Source of the DNA: Candidatus Methanoflorens crillii
GTDB lineage: Archaea > Halobacteriota > Bog-38 > Methanoflorentales > Methanoflorentaceae
Reading direction: 5' to 3'
Length of the DNA: 42,606 nt
Assembly (NCBI GenBank): GCA_003162175.1
Contig: PMMR01000056.1
Location: 20,737 to 63,342 of the forward strand
Position numbers and translations under genes: made by a program. This document shows, one piece after another, positions 1 through 8,185 of this stretch (its first letter is position 1; every line of letters starts with the position of its first letter). Below the pieces are notes generated by a model. It saw only the letters and a program-made list of their open reading frames with translations, made no database searches and was not told the DNA's origin.

Positions 1-2
1 TT

Positions 3-92
3 TTCGGGGGGATTAATAAGGGAAGACCAAATGAGGAAGATCTGCAGGAAGCACGGGTATTTGCACGTGGTTTGAAGGAAAAATATGCGTAA
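3..92 (+). CDS. C-terminal end of a probable flavodoxin-fold reductase (partial)
   Basis: The window opens inside a reading frame whose last 29 codons read FGGINKGRPNEEDLQEA followed by a short amphipathic helix ending EKYA and a TAA stop. The composition is clearly protein-like. The GGxNKGRP-(D/E) turn followed by a terminal helix resembles the tail of NAD(P)H-dependent FMN reductases of the WrbA/flavodoxin group, but this is a weak, short-motif inference. The start and catalytic part lie outside the window. Confidence 0.45.
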   Translation, partial: FGGINKGRPNEEDLQEARVFARGLKEKYA

Positions 93-265
93 CCACTTTA
101 GAAGGCCAACAAGCAGGAACGCCCTTGCGCCTTTTTTCTAAAGGAGCTGAAGAAGGGACTCAACACTATGTGCGCGATACAACAGCCACTAGTCGCGGCT
201 TCGCCTTGCTTCGTTTGGTTGTTTTGCAAGCCGCGCTTTTGTGTGCTTAGCGCCAAAATTTTCCT

Positions 266-517
266 ATGTGCAAGTTTGCCGGCCATTTCGAGCTAAGCGA
301 TTTGCGAAAATTCGCTGAGCAGCACGGCGACATCATTGAATGGGGGCACTCAAATCGAGCATACATTATGACGCATGGCGTCTCGGCGGTGGCTTGGGCT
401 CATTACAAGCACCCGCTTCCCGATTCGGTGTACGAAGTTTATATGAAATACTGGGCAGATGTATCGTTCAAGACTGACTTGCAAGTAGTTGGGCATGCAC
501 ACATAGAAATTGCATAA
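266..517 (+). CDS. Orphan 83-residue protein, founding copy of a repeated module
   Basis: I do not recognise the family. The protein is soluble, without a signal peptide or membrane segment. Residues about 20-65 form a module with the pattern G-D-I-I-E-W-x2-S-N-R-x-Y, then THGVSAVAW, then YKHPLP and VYMKYW. The same module, with the same spacing, recurs in damaged form at 6515-6736 and 22176-22298. This copy is the only one that looks whole. No strong ribosome-binding site precedes the ATG at 266; the AT-rich stretch immediately upstream could serve a leaderless transcript. The gene converges on the minus-strand gene at 526-795, with only 8 bp between the stops. Confidence 0.55.
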   Translation: MCKFAGHFELSDLRKFAEQHGDIIEWGHSNRAYIMTHGVSAVAWAHYKHPLPDSVYEVYMKYWADVSFKTDLQVVGHAHIEIA

Positions 518-525
518 ACAGCGGG

Positions 526-795
526 TCAGCCCTGAGACTCGCTCGCTGTATCCGTGCTGCCATCGAGACCGATAACATGCCCCAGAAACAAACGCTTGCT
601 TAACGAGTCAACAGGCTTTTGACGCGCTTCGTTCCCTGGTTCCACGTCCTCAAAATAAGAAACGAGCGCGTTTAACGCTTGGGTATTGTCGAGACTAATC
701 TCTGACTCCTGGTAGGATTTTGCCTTCACTTCCTCAAGTGCACGGCTTAGCAAGTCCGCTTCGCCGTCCGTCAAAACTAACGCCTTGGTGAGCAT
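526..795 (-). CDS. Small charged orphan protein (89 aa)
   Basis: The ATG is preceded by a strong Shine-Dalgarno sequence (AGGAGGGG, 5 bases away), which supports this as a real gene. The product is small, acidic and predicted helical, with no membrane segment or recognisable motif. Its middle (VKAKSYQESEIS, then DNTQALNALVS, and a later KRLFLG) matches a start-less fragment on the other strand at 18174-18392, so it belongs to a small family with a decayed member nearby. Function is unknown. A regulator or a remnant of a mobile element are both possible, but nothing in the sequence decides between them. Confidence 0.65.
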   Translation of the reverse strand: MLTKALVLTDGEADLLSRALEEVKAKSYQESEISLDNTQALNALVSYFEDVEPGNEARQKPVDSLSKRLFLGHVIGLDGSTDTASESQG

Positions 796-1154
796 TTTTC
801 CCCTCCTGTTCGGTGCTAGTCACATGGACTGCCTGACATATTTCATGTTTGCTTTCTTCCAATGCCGATTTTAGCGCCTAAAAGGCCGTTATTCCTCTAG
901 GCGAGCTTTGATTAAACTTCAATCGCTCGATAATAGTTCATCATCTGCCGATACGCCATGTCGGCCGAAGCGACCCAGGACGCCGATATAAGTCGCAATA
1001 GAACGACACGCAGTCTTCGTTGCCGCGACGCTGGCACTTGACATATAGTTGACAGCGCACGCAGTAGGTCATAGACGGTAATAGCGTTGAACTCGTCAAT
1101 TATCTGTATCCGAGAAGTGGACTGAAAGTAATAGCAGGGCCTTCAAAGATACTC
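796..1154. other. Intergenic stretch without a recognisable gene
   Basis: The 796-815 end carries the ribosome-binding site of the minus-strand gene at 526-795. The remainder has frequent stops in all frames and no codon pattern or motif that I recognise. The 1155-1224 end is the transcript tail of the propeller gene at 1225-2202. Confidence 0.5.
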
Positions 1155-1169
1155 AAAAAAAATAAAAAA
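1155..1169 (-). terminator. T-rich terminator after the first propeller gene
   Basis: On the minus strand, about 55 bases past the stop of the 1225-2202 gene, the sequence reads TTTTTTATTTTTTTT. An imperfect GAGC/GCTC hairpin lies just before it. Oligo-T tracts are the usual archaeal termination signal; the hairpin is weak. Confidence 0.5.
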
Positions 1170-1224
1170 GACTGAGCGGATTGCTCCGACTCTGTGGTCT
1201 CGCCTTGTCCGGTTCGCTGTTCAC

Positions 1225-2202
1225 TTAGGGGGGACTAGTCTCGGAGAACCATTCCCAGGTGTTAACCGGGGGCCAATTCCCAGTCGCGAAGCACTGCATT
1301 AGGTTCCCGCTAGTGGTGCTGACCCACACCTCGGTGTGACCACTGTGGCTGAAGGCGATGGCTGGTGAGGATGCGGACAGTACCTCTGGACACGCGGTGA
1401 GGTGGCCCCATGTAGAGCCAGTAGAGCCAGCTAGGCCGAACTGCTGCCACCAGAGCTGGCCGTCCGTGCCTTGCACAAAGACCTCATAGCCGCGGGTTGT
1501 GGTGTTGAGGTCCAGGCCCATAACGCCCGGCCCCGTGTTAGGAGCTAGTTGCCCCCCGAGGGATTTCCAGCTAGACCAAGCAGTGCCGGTCCAATTTTTG
1601 TACCAGCACGCGCCATCAGTGCCACGCACAAACACGCCTATCTGATTAGTAGCTGGCGGTGCCGCAGCGGGTGACGCCGTCAGTTTCCCGCCCAGGGATT
1701 CCCAGCCGGACCACGACGTACCGGAACTTGTAGACCATTTATGCCACAGCGCGCCGTCCGTGCCCTGTACGAAAACGTCGAGACGACTGGAGCCCCACCC
1801 ACATACCGCCGGTCCTGTATTCGATGCTAGCTGCCCGCCGAGGGAGTGCCAGCTGGACCAGGTGGCCCCATTATTCGTGGTAGTCTTCTCCCAAAGGGCG
1901 CCGTCGGTGCCGCGGACAAAGACGTATATCACACCATTACTCAGTGTGGTCGCCGCAGGCGATGACGTCGCGGACCCGCCGAGGGAGGTCCAGCTGCTCT
2001 GATTCACGCTCTGATTCCACCAAACGTGACTACTCGTGTCCACGGCAACCAAGCCTGGTCCACCCTCTACGTATGTCGTGGCGGGGCCGGTGCCGGTCAT
2101 CACGGTGCCACTCACGCCCGTCGCACTGCTTACTACAGCAAAAAGCGAGACGAGCATAAGAGTTGCCAAGACGATGCTCATCGAAGTACGTTTATGATTC
2201 AT
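1225..2202 (-). CDS. Secreted PLL/DUF346-type beta-propeller protein 1
   Basis: This 325-residue protein starts with a signal peptide (positively charged MNHKRTS, then a hydrophobic core ending VVSSATG). The rest is built of roughly 45-residue blades, each with the pattern WxxLGG...(S/T)(P/G)A...VFVRGTDGALW. This is the repeat of DUF346 proteins and of Photorhabdus PLL-type seven-bladed fucose/glycan-binding propellers. Blades alternate between a 'SPAA' and a 'NTGPA' loop, suggesting growth by duplication of blade pairs. It is probably exported and binds a surface glycan or another cell; no catalytic residues are visible. The GGAAGGGGAAGTGA leader before the ATG is identical to that of the second propeller gene upstream. 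Paralogs are at 2498-3538 and 15023-15955. Confidence 0.85.
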   Translation of the reverse strand: MNHKRTSMSIVLATLMLVSLFAVVSSATGVSGTVMTGTGPATTYVEGGPGLVAVDTSSHVWWNQSVNQSSWTSLGGSATSSPAATTLSNGVIYVFVRGTDGALWEKTTTNNGATWSSWHSLGGQLASNTGPAVCGWGSSRLDVFVQGTDGALWHKWSTSSGTSWSGWESLGGKLTASPAAAPPATNQIGVFVRGTDGACWYKNWTGTAWSSWKSLGGQLAPNTGPGVMGLDLNTTTRGYEVFVQGTDGQLWWQQFGLAGSTGSTWGHLTACPEVLSASSPAIAFSHSGHTEVWVSTTSGNLMQCFATGNWPPVNTWEWFSETSPP

Positions 2203-2250
2203 TCACTTCCCCTTCCTTGATGTCCTTCGCTTGAAAAAGAGATATTCAGA

Positions 2251-2282
2251 AGAGCAAAACGGCGGCGTGGCAGCTTAAGTGT
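2251..2282 (-). promoter_or_regulatory. Conserved promoter block of propeller gene 1
   Basis: A 32-bp block matching 31 of 32 bases of the block at 3575-3606. On the coding strand it runs CTTAAG-CTGCCACGCCGCCG then TTTTGCTCT. The CTTAAG may be the TATA element, about 70 bases before the ATG. A second block, 2200-2221 (start codon and ribosome-binding site), is identical to 3536-3557, while the spacer between blocks differs. Confidence 0.5.
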
Positions 2283-2497
2283 GTCGTTTTGCTTTCAAAA
2301 CGGCAGTTCGCGTACTCGTCGTGAATGTCATGGTCACTGAATCGTAAATACAAGCCGTCATATTGATGTTTGTATGCCCGAGGACCTGCTGCTGACATCA
2401 CCGGTCGACCCCAGTTGGCTGCGCTCACACGAAATAGTTAGACCCTGGTTGACCAACTTTTCGCGGCGGACTTTCTTTTGTTCGGCACGGTGCACTA

Positions 2498-3538
2498 TCA
2501 GGGGACAGATATCCAGCCAGACCACCGATTGGTAGCTGCAACATAGTACTTCTGCCAAAGGGCGTTGTCGGTGCCGCGGACGAAAACGTCGATTTGTTGA
2601 GCTACATAATTCAAATTTACATCAGCGGATGTGGGTGACGAGCTCAGCTTCCCACCGAGGCCTTGCCAGCCGGACCAAGACGCGCCCGTATTCACTCGAT
2701 GCCAAAGGGCGCCGTCGGTACCTTCTACAAAAATTTCAAAACGACCTATCTGTTGCGCACTAATGCGGCCCGCATCCATCGCAGGTGCCGTACCAGGAAC
2801 AATCTGCCCACCGAGGCCTTGCCAACCAGACCAGCTACCGTCGGCATAGCTTCTTAGCCAGAGGGCGCCGTCGCTGCCACGCGTGCAGACGTCGATTGAT
2901 TTGTCCGTGAACGATAGGGTAGGCAATGCTGCAGCTGCGGGCGACGAAGTAAGATATCCGCCGAGGCCATGCCAGTTACTCGTGGTTTCCCTCCACCACA
3001 GCGCATGGTCTGTGCCAGCGACAAACCAGGCGTAGTGATTTGTGCTAGTCGTGCCGGACAAAGTAACCCAGCTACATACGGTCGGCCCCGTGCCTGGGAG
3101 AATCTGTCCGCCCCAAGAATACCAACCCCCCCAGGAGTTCCCTCCATCTGAGGTCTCAATCACCCACAGAGCGCCGTCCGTGCCGCGCACAGAGACAGTC
3201 ATGTAATTATAATCTGGTGTCGTCACAGCGGGGTCTGAAGTAAGCCCGCCGGCAGGCGCGCCGAGAGAGGTCCACCCGGACCATGTACCATCCCAGCTTT
3301 CCCACCAGAGGGCACCGTCGTTGCCTCTTACAAAGAGGGCGATGTAGCCTCCATTAACATAAGGCTTGCAGACCGCAGGTGCTCCGGCGACTCCAGCAGG
3401 GGCGCCGACTAGAGCGCTTTGGATATTTGCGCTGCTACTTACAGCTGCACTCACGCTGATGCTCGCGCAGACAGTGCAGAGCGAGACGAGCACGAGAGTC
3501 GTCATGGCGACACTTATAAGAGTACACTTACGTTTCAT
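2498..3538 (-). CDS. Secreted PLL/DUF346-type beta-propeller protein 2
   Basis: A 346-residue paralog of the neighbouring propeller. It begins with a signal peptide (MKRKCTLIS, hydrophobic core, cleavage near SVSAA). At least six blades carry WSGWxxLGG and FVRGTDxALW/FVEGTDGALW signatures, again alternating 'SSPAA' and 'GTGP/GTAP' loops. The last blade closes with WSGWISVP. It lies in the same orientation about 300 bp upstream of propeller 1 and has its own copy of the promoter and leader, so the two are probably separately transcribed duplicates rather than an operon. The expected role is extracellular carbohydrate or glycoconjugate binding. It has several asparagine-poor surface loops and no enzymatic motif. 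Confidence 0.85.
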   Translation of the reverse strand: MKRKCTLISVAMTTLVLVSLCTVCASISVSAAVSSSANIQSALVGAPAGVAGAPAVCKPYVNGGYIALFVRGNDGALWWESWDGTWSGWTSLGAPAGGLTSDPAVTTPDYNYMTVSVRGTDGALWVIETSDGGNSWGGWYSWGGQILPGTGPTVCSWVTLSGTTSTNHYAWFVAGTDHALWWRETTSNWHGLGGYLTSSPAAAALPTLSFTDKSIDVCTRGSDGALWLRSYADGSWSGWQGLGGQIVPGTAPAMDAGRISAQQIGRFEIFVEGTDGALWHRVNTGASWSGWQGLGGKLSSSPTSADVNLNYVAQQIDVFVRGTDNALWQKYYVAATNRWSGWISVP

Positions 3539-3574
3539 TCACTTCCCCTTCCTTGATTTCTCAAAGAAATCAAA

Positions 3575-3606
3575 AGAGCAAAACGGCGGCGTGGCACCTT
3601 AAGTGT
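3575..3606 (-). promoter_or_regulatory. Conserved promoter block of propeller gene 2
   Basis: Coding-strand reading CTTAAG-GTGCCACGCCGCCG then TTTTGCTCT, about 60 bases before the ATG at 3538. It is 31/32 identical to 2251-2282 and resembles elements before the lipoprotein genes at 14834 and 23001. Confidence 0.5.
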
Positions 3607-3631
3607 TGTTATTTAGCCGCGCACGCTAGCA

Positions 3632-3889
3632 TCACGGCTGCTCATACGCCCAGCCGTATTCACGAGACTGATGTATCTGCACTTGTATCCGTTTGATAAT
3701 CCGTCGCAGCTGCTGGAGTGCGCTGTCGGGTAGCCAGGCGTCGTGCACGCGGTCCCGCAGGTACTGGTAAGCCCCCCAACTGGTCGAGCACTTTCTAAAA
3801 AGCTTTTCGGCGGCCATATCGGTGTAATCGTTCTTGTAGTCTGCGATTTCAAGGATGTGTTCATCGACCGCTACGCAATCGTTGTTCAC
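3632..3889 (-). CDS. Small helical orphan protein (85 aa)
   Basis: The frame begins with GTG and reads MNNDCVAVDEHILEIADY, with an even, protein-like composition and a C-terminal basic helix (LQQLRRIIKRIQVQIHQ). An overlapping frame at 3613-3864 has serine/threonine-rich shadow composition and is rejected. No membrane segment, cysteine cluster or known motif is visible, and the ribosome-binding site is weak. It could be an intact orphan gene or the remnant of a larger one. Function is unknown. Confidence 0.45.
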   Translation of the reverse strand: MNNDCVAVDEHILEIADYKNDYTDMAAEKLFRKCSTSWGAYQYLRDRVHDAWLPDSALQQLRRIIKRIQVQIHQSREYGWAYEQP

Positions 3890-4334
3890 GGGGTTGAATC
3901 GTGGGGTTTACCTGGGTAATTGTTAGCTAAAAGCAGTGCGAAAGTGTGGTAAGATTCAGAGGCCCCTCATGCACGACATTTTAACGCAGTCACTCATTGA
4001 GTGTAGTTGCGTCTAAAGAAAGAAGGACGTAATGAGCTTCTACGGCCAAAATGAGTATATCTGCTATGCGCTGTTGTCTGGTCAAAAGGAACACACTATA
4101 CTATCCTAGTGGGCCAGTGAGGGTTCACAGTTGCCTCGTGTTAGTCCGCGTGTAAAAAAACGGTAGTCGGACTATATCGACTACCTAAATGCGCTGGGTC
4201 CCATATTTTTTTAGAGATAATATAACAGCGTTCGCGTGGTCTGAATGGTCTTACACCATTGTAAACCCGTTACTTATCGCAGATACGACGAAAAAACGAA
4301 AAAAGAGAGACTATACGCAGTTCTCTTCCTATAG
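3890..4334. other. Mostly non-coding; one 25-codon ORF
   Basis: The only coding-like item is 4032-4109 (plus strand), MSFYGQNEYICYALLSG plus eight residues. It is preceded by AAGAAGGACG, a reasonable ribosome-binding site. It could be a microprotein or the head of a broken gene. Nothing else is recognisable. Confidence 0.3.
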
Positions 4335-4796
4335 GGTCTAACAATTAAAAAAGGAAGGCCCAACACCGCAACGCAGGTACTCTTCGAGAGCCAACCTGGA
4401 GCTATTAATGAGATAGAAGCTATCCTGCATATTCCTCTCAAGAAAGGAACGACAGGAAAAGCCAATAACGCTCCAACGTGGAAGAAGATGTACGACTACT
4501 TCGAGTTCGGAAACGCGGAATTCCTCGAACGACTTAGCGACAAAATTGTGTCGGAAATGAAAAGCTAAGGCTTTACCAGTTTTGAAAATGTTACCGACGA
4601 AGAGTGAGATGACGTTGTTATGGAAACAATACATCCGTTTCTAGACGAAGCAATTGGTGAATATGCACTCGGCGCTCACAACATTTTCTATATCGGTGTT
4701 TGGTTCGTAGCCAACGCTTTTTGTAAAGACGCTGCTAACCCCCGTAAGCTTTCTTTTTCGCATGCAACTTTTACCGTGCCTCCCGGTTCCGACTGA
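4335..4796 (+). pseudogene. Broken gene of unknown function
   Basis: One continuous plus-strand frame is interrupted by TAA at 4566-4568 and TGA near 4605, yet looks coding on both sides. The first part contains GRPNTATQVLFESQPGAI, then a lysine-rich segment and WKKMYDYFEFGNAEFLERL. The last part, from the ATG at 4620, gives 58 residues (METIHPFLDEAIGEYALG, then a hydrophobic FYIGVWFVANAF stretch). The first part has no start codon. This is best explained as a decayed plasmid- or virus-like gene. Alternatively, the 4620-4796 part could be expressed alone. The 3' end overlaps the minus-strand gene at 4771-4947. I do not recognise the family. Confidence 0.4.
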
Positions 4797-4947
4797 TAAA
4801 CTCTTTCACTCTTTCGCGGTCATAAAGCTCTGTTTTTCTGTTATGTGAATCTTTCATAACTTTATCCGGCGGATTGAGCGCGCGGATGAGTTTTTCATCA
4901 AGTCCATATTCTGTAGCAAGTGCTCGACGACTCACATAATACGTCAT
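4771..4947 (-). CDS. 58-residue putative DNA-binding protein (excisionase-like fold)
   Basis: The start is the ATG at 4947, with GAGGC a few bases before it and a TATA-like TATTATTATAAAG close upstream, so the leader is short. The sequence starts MTYYVSRRALATEYGLDEKL, followed by an NPPDK loop and ends with LYDRERVKEFI and a basic tail. The order helix, EYGL-turn, second helix, proline-rich wing, then 'LYDRERVxxFI' is typical of small MerR/excisionase-like winged-helix modules that read a dipartite site. It is charged and soluble with no cysteines. The likely role is a small transcription factor or recombination directionality factor left by a mobile element. Family assignment is inferred from the pattern only. 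Confidence 0.55.
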   Translation of the reverse strand: MTYYVSRRALATEYGLDEKLIRALNPPDKVMKDSHNRKTELYDRERVKEFISRNREAR

Positions 4948-5798
4948 TTTGCCTCTTTATAATAATATTCAGTTTTAATCCCGTCGGCAGGCGGGGCGGT
5001 CTTCCTCTTGCCACCTCTGCAAGCCTATCAATCTCGTTCCTTCATAATCATATGCCACATCCACCCTGCGCTACTCATCGTTCGTCAGCTCCTTTTCTTA
5101 TAAGATTCGAATTGTATTGCGTGGTCTCCCTTATACGGTTTTTCGTGATTCACCTTGTTAAGCAAAATCTCTCGCGATATACCCTCTGGGAACGCAGCAC
5201 GCGAGTAAGGATTACCACTCTCTTTGTACTGTGCGCGGAAAAAGCATTGAAGAACCATTTGAGTCATCATTTCACCCGCGAGCTACACGTAACCCGAGAA
5301 ACACCGTGCTGTAAGTGTAGCTCAACATTTATCGGTGTCAGCACTTCAAAATGGGTGCGAAGCCCTCTTTTTTCTTATTATTTTACAAAGCTCCGATTTG
5401 CGGCTTTGTTTTAATAAATCCCAAACGCCCGCCAAAATCAAAGGTCGTTTTTTCAGATGTTCCCCCCTAAGGGGCGGCAGCACATGCTGCCGCGTGTAAA
5501 ATGTAGATAAAAGAATGCCTGTCACATAAAAAAGGTGCTGATCTGCTGCGGTAACATCCCACGCTTGATGTTCCAAAAAGGATCGTTTATAGTGGTTGAC
5601 AAAAGGGGAAAAAGAGAGGGGTGGGTTGAGACTCTCAAGCTAGAGAGAGGTAGTAGCAACCTGCAGGAGTGAGGGAGAAACGACAGTAAGATGAAGTTGC
5701 TGAGGGTGTCCCGCAATATTGCCACTCACGGTTGCATAAGTGTTATTAGAACTAATTAAATTAACATACAAATTCGATTAATTAAAGGAGCTACATGT
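4948..5798. other. Long stretch without a convincing gene
   Basis: Open frames here (for example 5085-5270 minus, with an NPYSRAAFPEGIS segment) look like fragments at best. Structures seen: a perfect inverted repeat CGGCAGCA-CA-TGCTGCCG at 5475-5492, a purine-rich run at 5605-5660, and, just before the 5799 gene, AT-rich DNA with TAATTAA...TTAATTA half-sites (about 5751-5785), which probably contains its promoter. Confidence 0.4.
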
Positions 5799-6500
5799 AT
5801 GGAATTTAAAGCACAATCAGATCTATTAAAAAAAGTGCTGGGATTAAAGAAGGAACCACTGGCAATCACGTTCACGAATGACGAAGTTTCAGATGGCCTT
5901 TACGAGAAAACATCGATTTGTAAGGCGTTGAAACGTGCTGCCGAAGGTGACTGTTTTGTTATTGATGAAAAGGTAGAGACCTGCCCTGGCGGCAGTCGGT
6001 ATTGCGGCTTCACGGAGTTTTCGGGACAACAGAAAAGAAGACTTCAACGGTTCCTTACCAGAGGAGAGAAGCTCACCAGTTCGATTGTATCTTTCGAGAG
6101 AATGTTAAAACTGACAGTTCAGCCGCCTACACGATTGGCAGATAGATTAGTGATATGTCCGCTTGAAAAAACAACACTACGACCTGACATTGTGTTGTTT
6201 CAGTGCAACCCAGAACAAGCGTGTCGTCTCATAACCTTAGACACCTACTGGGATGGCATATCACCAAAACAACAGGTCATAGGAGCATTATGTCATAGCT
6301 CTATAACATACCCCGTAATGACTGGATGTACTAACATAACTACGGGTGATTGGACGGCGCGAAAACAGCAAGGATTTGAACCGGACATGCTGTTCCTGAC
6401 AGTACCATACGAACGAATGCACAATTTAATCACTGCTATCCCCAAATGCTCAGCAGGAGATGCAGAAGCAGTAATACCCGAAGAACTCCAATCAGATTGA
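5799..6500 (+). CDS. DUF169 family protein
   Basis: A 233-residue protein matching the archaeal/bacterial DUF169 family in length and signatures: an N-terminal LLKKVLGLKKEPLAITF, a CPGGSRYCGF segment, a central PLEKTTLRPDIVLF, and a C-terminal GCTNITTGDW. The conserved cysteines (CPGGxxYC and a later TGC) are typical and may bind metal or take part in redox chemistry, but no reaction is established for the family. It is cytoplasmic with no membrane segment. The ATG is chosen because AAAGGAGC precedes it. The gene ends just before a fragment of the repeated 'THGVS' module. Confidence 0.8.
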   Translation: MEFKAQSDLLKKVLGLKKEPLAITFTNDEVSDGLYEKTSICKALKRAAEGDCFVIDEKVETCPGGSRYCGFTEFSGQQKRRLQRFLTRGEKLTSSIVSFERMLKLTVQPPTRLADRLVICPLEKTTLRPDIVLFQCNPEQACRLITLDTYWDGISPKQQVIGALCHSSITYPVMTGCTNITTGDWTARKQQGFEPDMLFLTVPYERMHNLITAIPKCSAGDAEAVIPEELQSD

Positions 6501-6514
6501 TTGACATCGGTGTT

Positions 6515-6736
6515 GTGCTTTATGTCGGGTTTAATTTTTGTCTCGTTCTTGAGCCAGTGGCAGGTCTGACCGGCGACATATTGCAATGGGATCAGTCAAA
6601 TAAGAACTACACACCCACACACGGCGTTTCTGAAGTAGATTGGCGATTTTACAAGAGCCCACGTCCTGGGCCGGTGTTTGATACCTATATTGGTATTGGG
6701 GGGAAGTCGAACAAGAAACTGTATTTAACTGTTTAG
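6515..6736 (+). pseudogene. Second copy of the 'THGVS' module (fragment)
   Basis: The frame reads GDILQWDQSNKNYTPTHGVS and then EVDWRFYKSPRPGPVF. It aligns without gaps to the 266-517 protein (GDIIEW, SNRAYIMTHGVS, VAWAHYKHPLP). The C-terminal VYMKYW region has diverged to IGIGGKSNKK. The open frame extends back into the DUF169 gene in another phase, so the true start is unclear; a GTG at 6515 is possible. It may be a 3'-altered remnant or a tiny gene. Confidence 0.45.
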
Positions 6737-7220
<484 letters not shown>

Positions 7221-7311
7221 TAAGTGAAACTTCAACAAAAATCAAAGTCGCGGGAAGCAGAATAGAACGAATCAAAAGAGATTATCAAATAAATATCAGG
7301 AAGTAAGAGGA

Positions 7312-7947
7312 ATGAAGGTTTTATTAGTAAACGGGAGCCCTCACAAGGAGGGTTGTACCTATACTGCGCTTACAGAGGTGGCTAAAACCCTGAACGAAGA
7401 AGGCATCGATACGGAAATATTCTGGGTCGGTATAAAACCGCTGGCCGGATGTACCGCCTGCCGGACGTGTGCCGAAACCGGGCGCTGTGTGTTTGATGAC
7501 TCCGTCAACGATTTTCTTGGCATCGCCCAGGATGCCGATGGCTTTATTTTTGGGTCGCCGGTTCATTATGCCGCAGCCAGCGGAGCGATTACCTCCTTTA
7601 TGGACCGCGTGTTCTTTGCTGATCTGCAATCTGGCAAAGGATCTTTTTACCTGAAACCAGCGGCCGCAATTGTTTCGGCAAGGAGGGCGGGAACGACGGT
7701 GACTTTCGACCAGCTCAATAAGTATTTCACTATTACAGAGATGCCCGTAATATCTTCCCGCTACTGGAATATGGTTCACGGATCAGAGCCGGAAGACGTT
7801 GAGAAGGATTTCGAAGGCTTGCAGATTATGCGCGTTCTTGCCAGGAACATGGCGTTCTTCTTGAAGTGTAAAGAAGCAGGTCTTAAAGCAGGCGTTTCTC
7901 TCCCAGCCCGGGAAGAAAGCATTTTCACGAACTTTATACGCAAATGA
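7312..7947 (+). CDS. Iron-sulfur flavoprotein (Isf-like), flavodoxin fold
   Basis: A 211-residue cytoplasmic protein with a flavodoxin fold. The N-terminal FMN phosphate loop is GSPHKEGCT (residues 8-16). Cysteines at 47, 50, 53 and 59 form CX2CX2CX5C, the compact [4Fe-4S] motif of Methanosarcina Isf. FIFGSPVHYAAASG is the second FMN loop and MDRVFFA follows it. Isf-type proteins pass electrons between ferredoxin, FMN and acceptors such as O2 or H2O2 in methanogens. That role is known for the family and only inferred here. The start has AAGAGGA directly upstream. The protein is about 20 residues longer than typical Isf at its C-terminus. A general NADPH-dependent FMN reductase is the alternative. 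Confidence 0.8.
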   Translation: MKVLLVNGSPHKEGCTYTALTEVAKTLNEEGIDTEIFWVGIKPLAGCTACRTCAETGRCVFDDSVNDFLGIAQDADGFIFGSPVHYAAASGAITSFMDRVFFADLQSGKGSFYLKPAAAIVSARRAGTTVTFDQLNKYFTITEMPVISSRYWNMVHGSEPEDVEKDFEGLQIMRVLARNMAFFLKCKEAGLKAGVSLPAREESIFTNFIRK

Positions 7948-8185
7948 CGTGGCTCACGGTTTCGCTAGGCTTGCGCCAAAAATTACGACAGCCGCCCCCA
8001 TTGTTACAATCAATATGAATTTTCAGCACAGATAAGGCATAATACGTTCGATTTAAGCCCCTTAACAGCTAGTACCTTCCAACTCAACGTTATAGTCGCT
8101 CCGTCCGGGCGCCGCGCTACGCTACTCGGAATCATTACGGCGCTTGGGATACACCCCCGCCCACCGTTGCGTCTTGTTCTCGTAT

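Noticed and set aside
4920-5414. 164-codon plus-strand frame
   Set aside because: Composition rich in Ser, Phe and His with no domain; its start overlaps the better-supported minus-strand gene at 4771-4947.
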